From Massilibacteroides sp. (GTDB taxonomy: Bacteria > Bacteroidota > Bacteroidia > Bacteroidales > Tannerellaceae): a stretch of 47,228 nt of DNA. The DNA lies in contig JAQVZS010000019.1 of NCBI GenBank assembly GCA_028708075.1, positions 1-47,228 of the forward strand, given 5' to 3'. Made by a program: the position numbers and the translations under genes. How positions within the stretch are numbered: position 1 is the stretch's first letter; each line of letters begins with the position of its first letter. Under the pieces are notes generated by a model that was not told where the DNA came from, searched no databases, and saw only the letters and a list, made by a program, of their open reading frames with translations. Shown one piece after another: positions 7,681 to 14,970 of the stretch.

Positions 7681-9054
7681 TTAATTTAGTAAATTCATAA
7701 TCCAGTGTATCAATCCGGTTTCGTATAAAAAAATCAATCCGATAGCGACAGGTGCGATGTGTTTGATGAAAAAGGCGTAGATGTTGAAGAAATAGAAGGA
7801 GGTGGTGCCTTTGTTCGTCAGTTCTTCTTTGAGAATCTTTTTCTCGATGCGTCGCCCGACAAAGATACAGATCATCATTCCTCCGAAGGGCAGCATGATC
7901 TTGGCGGTGATATAATCTAAAAAGTCGAAAAAGGTTAATCCGAACAGAGTGTATTCTTTCCAAATCCCGAGAGACAGGGAACTGATGCTTGCTAGAACCA
8001 GAATGCCGGCGGATACATAAATTGCTGCTTTTTTTCGTGTCACATGATGCTCTTCGTGAATATACAGGGTCACGACTTCATGGAGCGAAATAATCGAAGT
8101 GATGGCCGCAACGGCTAGCAACAGATAAAAAACGAATGCCCAAAGATTCCCCAATGGCAACTGTTCGAATACGTTCGGCAAGGTGATAAATACCAATTCA
8201 GCGCCCGCTGTGGGTTGAATTCCAAAACTGAATACGGCAGGAAAAATCATGACGCTCGCCAATACAGCGACAAATGTATCCAGGAGGGTTACCTGAAAGG
8301 CCGTTGTCTGGATGTTTGTTGTTTTCCCAAAATAAGAGGAATAGGTGATTAAACAGCCCATCCCGATACTGAGGGAGAAGAAGGATTGTCCCATGGCACT
8401 TAATATAGTGGCGGAAGTTATTTTACTGAAATCCGGATTGAACAGAAATTGTAGTCCGGCCTTTGCGCCGGGAAGTGTAATTGAGCGGATTGTCAGAGCA
8501 AATAAAACAATAAATAACAACGGCATCATGAATTTGGCCGAACGTTCGATTCCTTTTTTTACGCCTGAATAAATGATATAATGAGTCATGATGACGACGA
8601 TAACTGTCCAGAACATCAGCCGGGGAGCACTTGAGATGAAAAGCGAGAAGTCGGAGGTAAAGTCATCCGCCGTCTTACCATTTAACGAACCCGAGAGGGA
8701 CTGGAACATATATCCCATTGTCCAGCCTGAGACGACGGTGTAGAATCCTAAAATCAGGAACGCGGCGAGGACGCCGTTGAATCCGATCACGTTCCAGTGG
8801 GTACCGGGTGCCAGTACATCGAATGCGCCGGTCGCATTTTTTTTCGAATGCCGGCCGATAAAAAATTCCGTGATCATGACCGGCAATCCCAACAGCAGGG
8901 CACATAAAAGAAAGACAAATAAAAAAGCGCCTCCTCCATTGGCTCCGCACATGTATGGAAATCGCCAAATATTACCCAGTCCGACTGCCGTTCCTAAGGT
9001 GGCCATTAAAGCGCCGAATTTACTCCCAAAGGTTGCTCTTCCTATATTTTCCAT
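7681..9054 (-). CDS. Sodium-dependent neurotransmitter-symporter-family (SNF/NSS) transporter
   Basis: This 457-residue, strongly hydrophobic protein has about 11-12 membrane helices. The N-terminus carries the NSS signature in GTAVGLGNIWRFPY (residues 21-34) followed by NGGGAFLFVF, which builds the sodium and substrate sites of LeuT-type transporters. Bacterial members usually import an amino acid with Na+. The length matches prokaryotic members of the family. It lies ten bases after the lolD-like ATPase on the same strand and 24 bases before the helix-hairpin-helix gene. Nothing in the sequence fixes the substrate. Confidence 0.92.
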   Translation of the reverse strand: MENIGRATFGSKFGALMATLGTAVGLGNIWRFPYMCGANGGGAFLFVFLLCALLLGLPVMITEFFIGRHSKKNATGAFDVLAPGTHWNVIGFNGVLAAFLILGFYTVVSGWTMGYMFQSLSGSLNGKTADDFTSDFSLFISSAPRLMFWTVIVVIMTHYIIYSGVKKGIERSAKFMMPLLFIVLFALTIRSITLPGAKAGLQFLFNPDFSKITSATILSAMGQSFFSLSIGMGCLITYSSYFGKTTNIQTTAFQVTLLDTFVAVLASVMIFPAVFSFGIQPTAGAELVFITLPNVFEQLPLGNLWAFVFYLLLAVAAITSIISLHEVVTLYIHEEHHVTRKKAAIYVSAGILVLASISSLSLGIWKEYTLFGLTFFDFLDYITAKIMLPFGGMMICIFVGRRIEKKILKEELTNKGTTSFYFFNIYAFFIKHIAPVAIGLIFLYETGLIHWIMNLLN

Positions 9055-9064
9055 GGATTAAATT

Positions 9065-9718
9065 TTATTTCAAAACGATTCCATCTTTGATATGTATGAT
9101 ACGGTCGGTGTCGGCTGCTAGCTGTTCGTCGTGCGTTACTATGACGAAGGTTTGACTAAACTGATCTCTGAGGTCAAAGAATAGGGCGTGAAGTTCTTCT
9201 TTGTTTTGTGTATCCAGACTTCCGGAGGGCTCGTCGGCCAGGATTACCGTCGGATTATTAATCAGGGCGCGGGCAACAGCCACACGTTGTTTTTCTCCGC
9301 CCGACAGTTCGGCCGGTTTGTGAGATATGCGGTCAGATAGTTTTAGATAATCCAGTATTTCCCGGGCTTTTTTTTCCGCAACCGAGGTTTTTTCTTTCGC
9401 GATAAGCGCTGGGATCATGACATTTTCCAAAGCGGTAAACTCTGGTAATAGCTGGTGAAACTGAAAGACGAAACCGATATTACGGTTCCGGAAGTCGGCC
9501 AGTTCTTTCTCGTTGAGCCTGCTTGTCTCCGTATCGTTAATAATGAGACGTCCGCTGTCCTGTTTGTCCAACGTGCCGATAATTTGTAAAAGCGTTGTTT
9601 TACCGGCACCGCTGGGGCCGACAATCGAAACGATTTCGCTTTTCCGAATGGTCAGATCGATACCTTTTAGCACCTGCAACGAACCGAAACTTTTGGTTAT
9701 GCCCTCTGTCTGTATCAT
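9065..9718 (-). CDS. lolD: LolD-like ABC transporter ATP-binding protein
   Basis: The protein has 217 residues from the ATG at 9716-9718. An in-frame upstream extension to 9958 is rejected because it overlaps umuD and lacks ABC features. It has Walker A GPSGAGKT (34-41), Q-loop QFHQLLPE (86-93), signature LSGGEKQ (138-144), Walker B VILADEP (158-164), D-loop SLD (167-169) and an H-loop VTHD near residue 190. The sequence and short length fit the LolD/MacB-type subfamily that powers lipoprotein release from the inner membrane or related exporters. No permease gene is adjacent, so a LolCE partner must be elsewhere. It starts a minus-strand set with the sodium symporter, ten bases downstream. 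Confidence 0.87.
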   Translation of the reverse strand: MIQTEGITKSFGSLQVLKGIDLTIRKSEIVSIVGPSGAGKTTLLQIIGTLDKQDSGRLIINDTETSRLNEKELADFRNRNIGFVFQFHQLLPEFTALENVMIPALIAKEKTSVAEKKAREILDYLKLSDRISHKPAELSGGEKQRVAVARALINNPTVILADEPSGSLDTQNKEELHALFFDLRDQFSQTFVIVTHDEQLAADTDRIIHIKDGIVLK

Positions 9719-9757
9719 TTTGATTCTAATAAACAAAACACAAAAGTAATAAATTCG

Positions 9758-9803
9758 TGCAGAAGACATGCATGGTTTGGTCTGCAAGAAAAAACTACCT
9801 TTG
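9758..9803 (+). promoter_or_regulatory. umuDC promoter with candidate operator
   Basis: TACCTTTG at 9796-9803 matches the -7 box TAnnTTTG, and TTTG at 9776-9779 could be a -33 box at slightly short spacing. TGCAGA (9758-9763) and TCTGCA (9781-9786) form an inverted repeat around the -33 box and could be the operator of a damage-responsive regulator (inference). The start codon is at 9831. Confidence 0.45.
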
Positions 9804-9830
9804 TAAATATATCTTTGAGGGGAAAAAACT

Positions 9831-10268
9831 ATGTGTGAAAAGAAAAATCTTATTTTGCGCAGACTGGATGTTGGAACCGAGCTAGCGCTGCCGATAGCAG
9901 ACGACGGTATACGGGCAGGCTTCCCAAGTCCGGCGCAAGATTTTATGGATTTATCCATCGATTTGAATAAGGAACTGGTAAAACATCCGGCCAGTACTTT
10001 TTACGGCCGGGTGCGGGGTGATAGTATGATCGATGCGGGAATTCATGATGGCGATATGCTGATTATCGACAAGTCGCTGGAGCCACGTAATGGCGATATG
10101 GCGATCTGCTATATTGATGGTGAGTTTACGATAAAACGGATCCGGATAGAAAAAGAGATTGTGTGGCTTGTCCCGGCGAATGAAGCATATGCCCCGATCC
10201 GGGTAACAAGGGAGAATGAGTTTTTGATCTGGGGAATTGTGACGTATTCGATAAGAAAACAACATTGA
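9831..10268 (+). CDS. umuD: UmuD-like translesion-polymerase subunit (S24 peptidase)
   Basis: The protein has 145 residues, the usual UmuD length. The self-cleavage site is Ala29-Gly30 in IRAGFPSP; the nucleophile Ser65 lies in RGDSM and the general base Lys102 in FTIKRI. These are the landmarks of LexA/UmuD-type S24 peptidases. There is no N-terminal winged-helix domain, which argues against LexA. In known systems RecA-stimulated self-cleavage gives UmuD', which joins UmuC to make DNA polymerase V for lesion bypass. The umuC start follows three bases after the stop, so the pair is one operon. It is probably damage-regulated; a candidate operator lies upstream. Confidence 0.93.
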   Translation: MCEKKNLILRRLDVGTELALPIADDGIRAGFPSPAQDFMDLSIDLNKELVKHPASTFYGRVRGDSMIDAGIHDGDMLIIDKSLEPRNGDMAICYIDGEFTIKRIRIEKEIVWLVPANEAYAPIRVTRENEFLIWGIVTYSIRKQH

Positions 10269-10271
10269 CCG

Positions 10272-11522
10272 ATGTATGCCTTAGTAGACTGCAATAATTT
10301 TTTTGTTTCGTGCGAGCGGGTTTTCAATCCTTCGTTAAACGGGCATCCTGTTATTGTGCTTAGTAATAACGATGGCTGTGTGATCGCGCGCAGTAATGAG
10401 GCAAAGGCGTTAGGTATTGGTATGGCAGTTCCTTTTTTTCAAATAAGGCAGTTGGTCGAAAAACATCAAGTGGTGGTTTTTTCAACGAATTTCACGCTTT
10501 ACGGAGACATGTCCGACCGGGTAATGACGGTTTTGTCGGAATTGGTGCCGGGAATAGAGGTGTATTCGGTAGATGAGGCCTTTTTGCATTTGCGCGGTTT
10601 GGAAAAGTTGCGTGAGCAGGTAGAAAATATTGCGCGTGTAGTCACGAAAAGTACCGGCATTCCGGTGTCGGTAGGTGTGGCGCAAACGAAGACTTTATGC
10701 AAGGTAGCAAACCATTTTGCGAAAAAATATAAGGGCTATGAAGATGTCTGTATTATTGATACGGAAGAAAAAAGGATCAAAGCTTTGCAGCAAACGGAGA
10801 TTGGTGATGTTTGGGGAATCGGGCGCCGGCATCGGAATATGCTTGAGTATCATGGAGTAAAGACTGCTTATGATTTTACGTTGAAGAGTCGAGCCTGGAT
10901 TCGTTCGAAAATGACAGTAGTTGGTGAACGGATTTGGCGGGAATTGAATGGACAGCTTTGCTTGGAAAGAGAAGATGTAGACTCCGGTAAAAAACAAATT
11001 TGTACGTCCCGGAGTTTCGGAGTTCCTATTGTCGGTTATGACCGGCTGCTTGAATCCATTGTCGCTTTGGCAGCATTGGGTGTTGCTAAGTTACGTAAGC
11101 AGAAATCTTTGGCGAAGGGACTTTATGTGATGGTACAGACGAATCGTTTTGACGATGATATGTATAAGTCGTCCCGCTTTATCACCTTGTCTTATCCGAC
11201 GTCTGATTTGGCGGAAATCGCGGGTTACTGCCGGAAAATGCTTAATCAACTCTACGTAAACGGACTGGAGTACAAGCGTGCCGGAGTTATTTTTCAGGAT
11301 TTAATCAAAGAGGAAAATGCGGTGCGGGATTTTTTCGATCCGGTAGACCGCGAAAAACAAAGTCGTTTGTCGGATGCATTGGACTCGATCGCTGGAAAAT
11401 ACGGACGAGAAGCTGTTAAAATCGCGATCCAGGGAGAGGGGTATCAACCGAATATCAAGCAGACGTATTTATCGAAAAGATATACGACTAATCTGAAAGA
11501 AATAATAGAAATTCGCGTTTAA
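10272..11522 (+). CDS. umuC: UmuC, Y-family DNA polymerase V catalytic subunit
   Basis: The protein has 416 residues, matching UmuC. The N-terminus reads YALVDCNNFFVSCERVF, with a first metal-binding Asp at residue 6. VYSVDEAFLHL (98-108) supplies D101 and E102, completing the Y-family active site. ALGIGM (46-51) is the typical finger-loop region, and a helix-hairpin-helix thumb segment (WGIGRR) lies near 180. The C-terminal part from about residue 240 (GKKQICTSRSFG) is the UmuC-type little-finger region. It copies past damaged bases, with low fidelity, together with cleaved UmuD. It is intact and co-transcribed with umuD. Confidence 0.95.
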   Translation: MYALVDCNNFFVSCERVFNPSLNGHPVIVLSNNDGCVIARSNEAKALGIGMAVPFFQIRQLVEKHQVVVFSTNFTLYGDMSDRVMTVLSELVPGIEVYSVDEAFLHLRGLEKLREQVENIARVVTKSTGIPVSVGVAQTKTLCKVANHFAKKYKGYEDVCIIDTEEKRIKALQQTEIGDVWGIGRRHRNMLEYHGVKTAYDFTLKSRAWIRSKMTVVGERIWRELNGQLCLEREDVDSGKKQICTSRSFGVPIVGYDRLLESIVALAALGVAKLRKQKSLAKGLYVMVQTNRFDDDMYKSSRFITLSYPTSDLAEIAGYCRKMLNQLYVNGLEYKRAGVIFQDLIKEENAVRDFFDPVDREKQSRLSDALDSIAGKYGREAVKIAIQGEGYQPNIKQTYLSKRYTTNLKEIIEIRV

Positions 11523-11567
11523 ATTGGAGGAATTACGGTTCAAAATGGTGAAAAAGGAATTATTTTG

Positions 11568-11575
11568 TACTTTTG
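11568..11575 (+). promoter_or_regulatory. Possible -7 box for the CstA gene
   Basis: TACTTTTG matches TAnnTTTG 49 bases before the chosen CstA start at 11625. No good TTTG is seen at -33, so this is tentative. It also argues that the CstA start is 11625 rather than an in-frame upstream codon at 11565, which would precede the promoter. Confidence 0.35.
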
Positions 11576-11624
11576 TTCGGGAGTAAGTGTTGCTTCATTA
11601 TGCTTTGTAACTAAATTCTACTAT

Positions 11625-13058
11625 ATGATAACCTTTTTGCTATCGGTAGCCTTGTTGATCGGAGGTTACTTTTTATACGGAAGCTTTGTGGAGCGGATAT
11701 TTGGAATCGATAAAAACCGGAAAACGCCGGCGTATACTTGTCAGGACGGTGTGGATTATATTCCGATGAGTTGGTGGAAAAATTTCCTGATCCAGTTTTT
11801 GAATATTGCCGGATTGGGGCCTATTTTTGGTGCAGTGATGGGAGCGGTATACGGTCCAGCGGCTTTTCTCTGGATTGTATTTGGTAGTATTTTTGGCGGA
11901 GCGGTGCACGATTATCTTTCGGGAATGTTGTCGCTGAGAAATAATGGGATGAGTTTGCCTGAGATCGGCGGAAAATATATGGGTACTGCTTTTAAGCAAT
12001 GCATGCGGGCATTTACGCTTGGATTGATGGTGTTGGTTGGGGCTGTTTTTATCGCGGGGCCTGCCGGATTGCTGGCGAATATGACGCCGCTTCATTTGGA
12101 TTATACGTTCTGGTGTGTGGTAATCTTTATTTATTATGTGTTGGCAACATTGTTACCGATCGATAAGATTATCGGGAAAATATATCCTGTTTTTGGTTTT
12201 GCCCTTTTGTTTATGGCGTTAGGAATAGGGGTTGCTCTGGTTTGGAACGGAGCACCAGTGCCCGAGGCTATTCCGGCCAATTTGCAGAATATGAACCCGG
12301 ATCCGGAAAAGTATCCGTTGTTTCCCATGTTGTTTATTTCGATCGCTTGTGGAGCTATATCCGGATTTCATGCGACGCAGTCGCCGTTGATGGCTCGTTG
12401 CCTGAAAAACGAAGCGTATGGTCGGCGGGTTTTTTATGGCGCTATGATAACCGAAGGACTTGTCGCCTTGGTTTGGGCTGCCGCTGCGATGAGTTTTTTC
12501 GGTTCGGTTGGCGGGTTGCATACTTTCCTGATGGAAAATAATAACAACGCGGCTGTGGTTGTAGATAAGATCGCGCATGGTTGGTTGGGACAAATCGGAG
12601 GCCTTTTGGCTATTTTCGGAGTAATTGCCGCACCTATTACGTCTGGAGATACGGCTTTCCGTTCGGCTCGTTTAATTGTAGCAGATTTTTTGGGTTTCGG
12701 GCAGAAAGCGATCAAAAACCGCCTGATGATTGCTGTTCCATTGTTTGTGGTCGGGTTTATTTTACTGCAAGTTAATTTTGATGTAATTTGGAGGTATTTT
12801 GCCTGGTCGAATCAGACTTTAGCGGCGGCGACGCTTTGGGTGGTTACTGTTTACTTGGTTTTGGCAAAGAAATTATATTGGATTAGTCTTATTCCTGCTG
12901 TTTTTATGACGATGGTCGTGACGGTGTATCTCATCGTTTCGCCCGAAGGTTTGCAATTGCCGATTTCGATCGGTTATATGGTCGGCAGTATTTTTACAGC
13001 ACTTGTTACAGTTTTATTTTTTGTTTGGAAAAGAAGAGTAAGAATAGAAGAAATATAA
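11625..13058 (+). CDS. cstA: CstA-family carbon-starvation transporter
   Basis: The protein has 477 residues from the ATG at 11625. This start gives MITFLLSVALLIGGYFLYG, a clean first membrane helix, and lies downstream of a possible promoter. CstA hallmarks are FLIQFLNIAGLGPIFGAVMG (residues 51-70), FGGAVHDYLSGMLS and PITSGDTAFRSARLI. The protein has about 13-14 membrane helices. It is the short Bacteroidetes form; E. coli CstA has about 700 residues. Family members import peptides or pyruvate during carbon limitation. The glycerophosphodiesterase gene begins 11 bases downstream. Family membership is firm; the substrate is not known. Confidence 0.9.
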   Translation: MITFLLSVALLIGGYFLYGSFVERIFGIDKNRKTPAYTCQDGVDYIPMSWWKNFLIQFLNIAGLGPIFGAVMGAVYGPAAFLWIVFGSIFGGAVHDYLSGMLSLRNNGMSLPEIGGKYMGTAFKQCMRAFTLGLMVLVGAVFIAGPAGLLANMTPLHLDYTFWCVVIFIYYVLATLLPIDKIIGKIYPVFGFALLFMALGIGVALVWNGAPVPEAIPANLQNMNPDPEKYPLFPMLFISIACGAISGFHATQSPLMARCLKNEAYGRRVFYGAMITEGLVALVWAAAAMSFFGSVGGLHTFLMENNNNAAVVVDKIAHGWLGQIGGLLAIFGVIAAPITSGDTAFRSARLIVADFLGFGQKAIKNRLMIAVPLFVVGFILLQVNFDVIWRYFAWSNQTLAAATLWVVTVYLVLAKKLYWISLIPAVFMTMVVTVYLIVSPEGLQLPISIGYMVGSIFTALVTVLFFVWKRRVRIEEI

Positions 13059-13069
13059 ATGCGGTGATT

Positions 13070-13963
13070 ATGAAAATGAAAAAGAGGCTTTGTGTTGGAA
13101 TAAAGGTGCTGGGATTGGGCGTTCTGTTGGTTGCTTGTGGAATAAAGCAGACGGAGGTAAAACAACCGGAACTAACCAAAGTGCAACAATCTTTCCGGTA
13201 TACGGAAGGAAATGCGATTTTAGTTAGCGGACATCGAGGAGGCCGGGGGACTGCTTTGCCTGAGAATAGTTTGGAAACGTTACAGGCGGTAACGGAAAGG
13301 ATGCCTGTCTTTTTTGAAATTGATCCGCGGTTGACGAAAGACAGTGTGATTGTTTTGATGCACGATGAAACATTGGATCGGACTACGAATGGAACGGGGA
13401 AAGTGTCTGATTATACCTGGGAGGAACTTCAAAAGTTTAATTTGAAAGATTCGGAAGGAGCGTTGACCGCATCCAAAATACCTCTATTAAAAGAGGTCTT
13501 GCTTTGGAGTAAAGGTAAAACGATCTTGAATTTGGATAAAAAAGATGTGCCTGTGGCGATGATTGTTGATTTGATCAAAGCTTGCGATGCGGAAGAATTG
13601 ATTATGTTGACGGTACATACGGGTGCCCAGGCGCGTTATTATTACGATCGTTTCTCGAGGATTATGTTTTCTGCTTTTATCAGGAATGAAAAAGAATATG
13701 AAGATATGGAGATTAGTGGTGTACCCTGGGCGAATATGATTGCGTATATCGGCCAAACGATCAATGAAAAAAATGACGCGATCGTCAAACGTTTACACGA
13801 AAAAGGCGTGAAATGTATGATTTCGGTGGCGCCGACACAAGATGCTCTACCCGTTAAAGAAGATCGTTTGAATGCTTATGCGTTTGAAATAGCTCAGAAG
13901 CCCGATATTATCGAATCCGACTACCCTTTGGATGTCTGGTCGGTATTGACGGATGTGAAATGA
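13070..13963 (+). CDS. Glycerophosphodiester phosphodiesterase lipoprotein
   Basis: The protein has 297 residues from the ATG at 13070, which follows the CstA stop by 11 bases. A start at 13025 would bury the signal peptide. The lipobox is LLVAC with Cys23, so it is a membrane lipoprotein. The GDPD domain begins SGHRGGRG (53-60), continues PENSLET (64-70) and FEIDPRLTKDSVIVLMHDETLDRTT (about 95-119), and supplies the catalytic His pair and metal-binding acids. It hydrolyses glycerophosphodiesters to glycerol-3-phosphate and an alcohol in the periplasm. Its last 27 coding bases and the following 33 bases are repeated at 26917, where they are fused to a transposase stump. Confidence 0.93.
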   Translation: MKMKKRLCVGIKVLGLGVLLVACGIKQTEVKQPELTKVQQSFRYTEGNAILVSGHRGGRGTALPENSLETLQAVTERMPVFFEIDPRLTKDSVIVLMHDETLDRTTNGTGKVSDYTWEELQKFNLKDSEGALTASKIPLLKEVLLWSKGKTILNLDKKDVPVAMIVDLIKACDAEELIMLTVHTGAQARYYYDRFSRIMFSAFIRNEKEYEDMEISGVPWANMIAYIGQTINEKNDAIVKRLHEKGVKCMISVAPTQDALPVKEDRLNAYAFEIAQKPDIIESDYPLDVWSVLTDVK

Positions 13964-14495
13964 AAGGTGTTCGTCATCTCTTTTTGTGAAACTTTTCTCC
14001 GCGCATACAAATAGGGATAATTGATCTGTTCTTGTTCATCGACAGTGACCGCAGCCGCGATTCCGCAATCGGATGTGTGTAAAGCTCCTTCGTATAGTTG
14101 CTGGATAGTTTCTTTTTTGACGATCACATCCGATTCAACAATGAGTAATCCGGCATCGGATTTTATCGCCTATCCCTATGCGTGTTGAAGGATTAACAAA
14201 TAATTCGGCGAAGGATTCGTGGTTATTTCGCTTAAATTAATCAGGTTAAATCCTGATTTTTTTGCTTTTTCTGCCAATATTTTTGTGCTCTCTTCCGTAC
14301 TAAAATCATTATAAACAGTGTATCGGTATGGAACCTTAATGTCGGAAGACAGGATGGCTTCGATAGTTTCAAGGGTAAGCGAAATCGAATTTTTTACCGG
14401 TGTAATAATATGTATCTCTTTCATTTTGCGGAATTCAAACGTCAATGTGGACAAAGGTAGATATTCTTCCTGAATTTCGTTTGGTTGAAGATAAA
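13937..14495. repeat. Left rearranged repeat (copy of 26917-26976 joined to 28703-29207)
   Basis: Bases 13937-13996 are identical to 26917-26976 (end of the phosphodiesterase gene and spacer). Bases 13992-14495 are nearly identical to 28703-29207 (glycosyltransferase gene and its upstream spacer). The two blocks share only CTTTT (13992-13996), so the 1.7 kb that separates them in the right copy (26977-28702) has been removed here at a 5-base microhomology. The homology ends at 14495, where new DNA begins. Confidence 0.9.
13992..14424 (-). pseudogene. Broken duplicate of the glycosyltransferase gene at 28419-29135
   Basis: Reading from the ATG at 14422-14424, the product starts MKEIHIITPVKNSIS and follows the intact glycosyltransferase almost residue for residue. 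After ILQHA two Gln codons (CAG in the intact copy, 28887-28889 and 28881-28883) are TAG here (14176-14178 and 14170-14172). The gene is also cut after the YARRK region by the deletion junction at 13992-13996. It therefore lacks about the last 80 residues and cannot make the enzyme. The few differences from the intact copy point to a recent duplication. Confidence 0.88.
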
Positions 14496-14623
14496 ACTCA
14501 TCCAAGTTCTCATAAGAACTCTTAAAAGTCACGATTATGTGGTTCAGCTAATTCTTTCGACTTCCATTCTTTGAGAAAAAGTTATTCTTTTATTCGATTC
14601 GCTTATAAATCGCTATTTTTATG
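14496..14623. other. Left border of the inserted B12 module
   Basis: This is the first DNA not shared with the right repeat. It has a small hairpin AGTTCT-CATA-AGAACT near 14504-14520 and no gene on the plus strand. It leads into the promoter of the cobalamin riboswitch. Confidence 0.4.
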
Positions 14624-14631
14624 TAAGTTTG
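14624..14631 (+). promoter_or_regulatory. Probable -7 box of the riboswitch operon
   Basis: TAAGTTTG fits TAnnTTTG, and TTCG at 14598-14601 is a near-match to the -33 TTTG with 22 bases between them. Transcription would start just before the riboswitch at about 14639. Confidence 0.5.
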
Positions 14632-14638
14632 TACCGGA

Positions 14639-14815
14639 TTTTGGTGTCGCAATTCCGTATCTTCGGAAAAGTGATGAAAAGGGAATCAGGTGTAAATCCT
14701 GAACAGACCCGCTGCTGTAAGCTCTATCAAAGTCTTTGAACAATACTCAAGCCACTGTTCTGTAAAGAATGGGAAGGGCGTTCAAAGATGGAGTAAGTCA
14801 GAAGACCTACCAAAA
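14639..14815 (+). ncRNA. Cobalamin riboswitch (aptamer)
   Basis: The region shows the conserved parts of the B12 riboswitch in order: AAAAGGGAATC and GGTGTAAATCC, then GAACAGACCCGCTGCTGTAA (about 14699-14718), the B12-box element GCCACTG (about 14750), GGGAAGG and AGTCAGAAGACC (about 14796-14807). The closing P1 helix is TTTTGGT (14639-14645) with ACCAAAA (14809-14815). Such aptamers bind adenosyl- or other cobalamins and normally lower expression of downstream genes. The first gene starts at 14971. Identification is firm by motif; exact ends are estimated. Confidence 0.95.
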
Positions 14816-14940
14816 CAAATAGTTATAAAGCTTTCGTGGACTAAAGCTAAAAAACAAACGCTTTTCAAGTGACTTATTCGCATAACTTCTCTGCTTAAGA
14901 TGCTACTTGCTCGGTTTGTTTTGGTATGAATATTAGTCCA
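14808..14940 (+). promoter_or_regulatory. Riboswitch expression platform with competing helices
   Basis: TACCAAAACAAA (14808-14819), which includes the 3' strand of P1, is perfectly complementary to TTTGTTTTGGTA (14915-14926). AAAACAAAC (14851-14859) can also pair with GTTTGTTTT (14914-14922). TGGACTAA (14837-14844) is complementary to TTAGTCCA (14933-14940). The first and third pairings cross, so they compete. The last pairing ends 30 bases before the start codon at 14971, which suggests control of translation (inference). Confidence 0.6.
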
Positions 14941-14970
14941 TGATATTTAATTAGTTAAATATTATTGAAA

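Noticed and set aside
9719-9958. N-terminal extension of the LolD-like ATPase
   Set aside because: It overlaps umuD and its promoter, and the ABC domain starts normally at [12 protein letters not shown] from 9718.
13921-14127. Minus-strand frame joining glycosyltransferase and antisense phosphodiesterase
   Set aside because: It is produced by the deletion junction in the left repeat and is part of the pseudogene, not a new gene.
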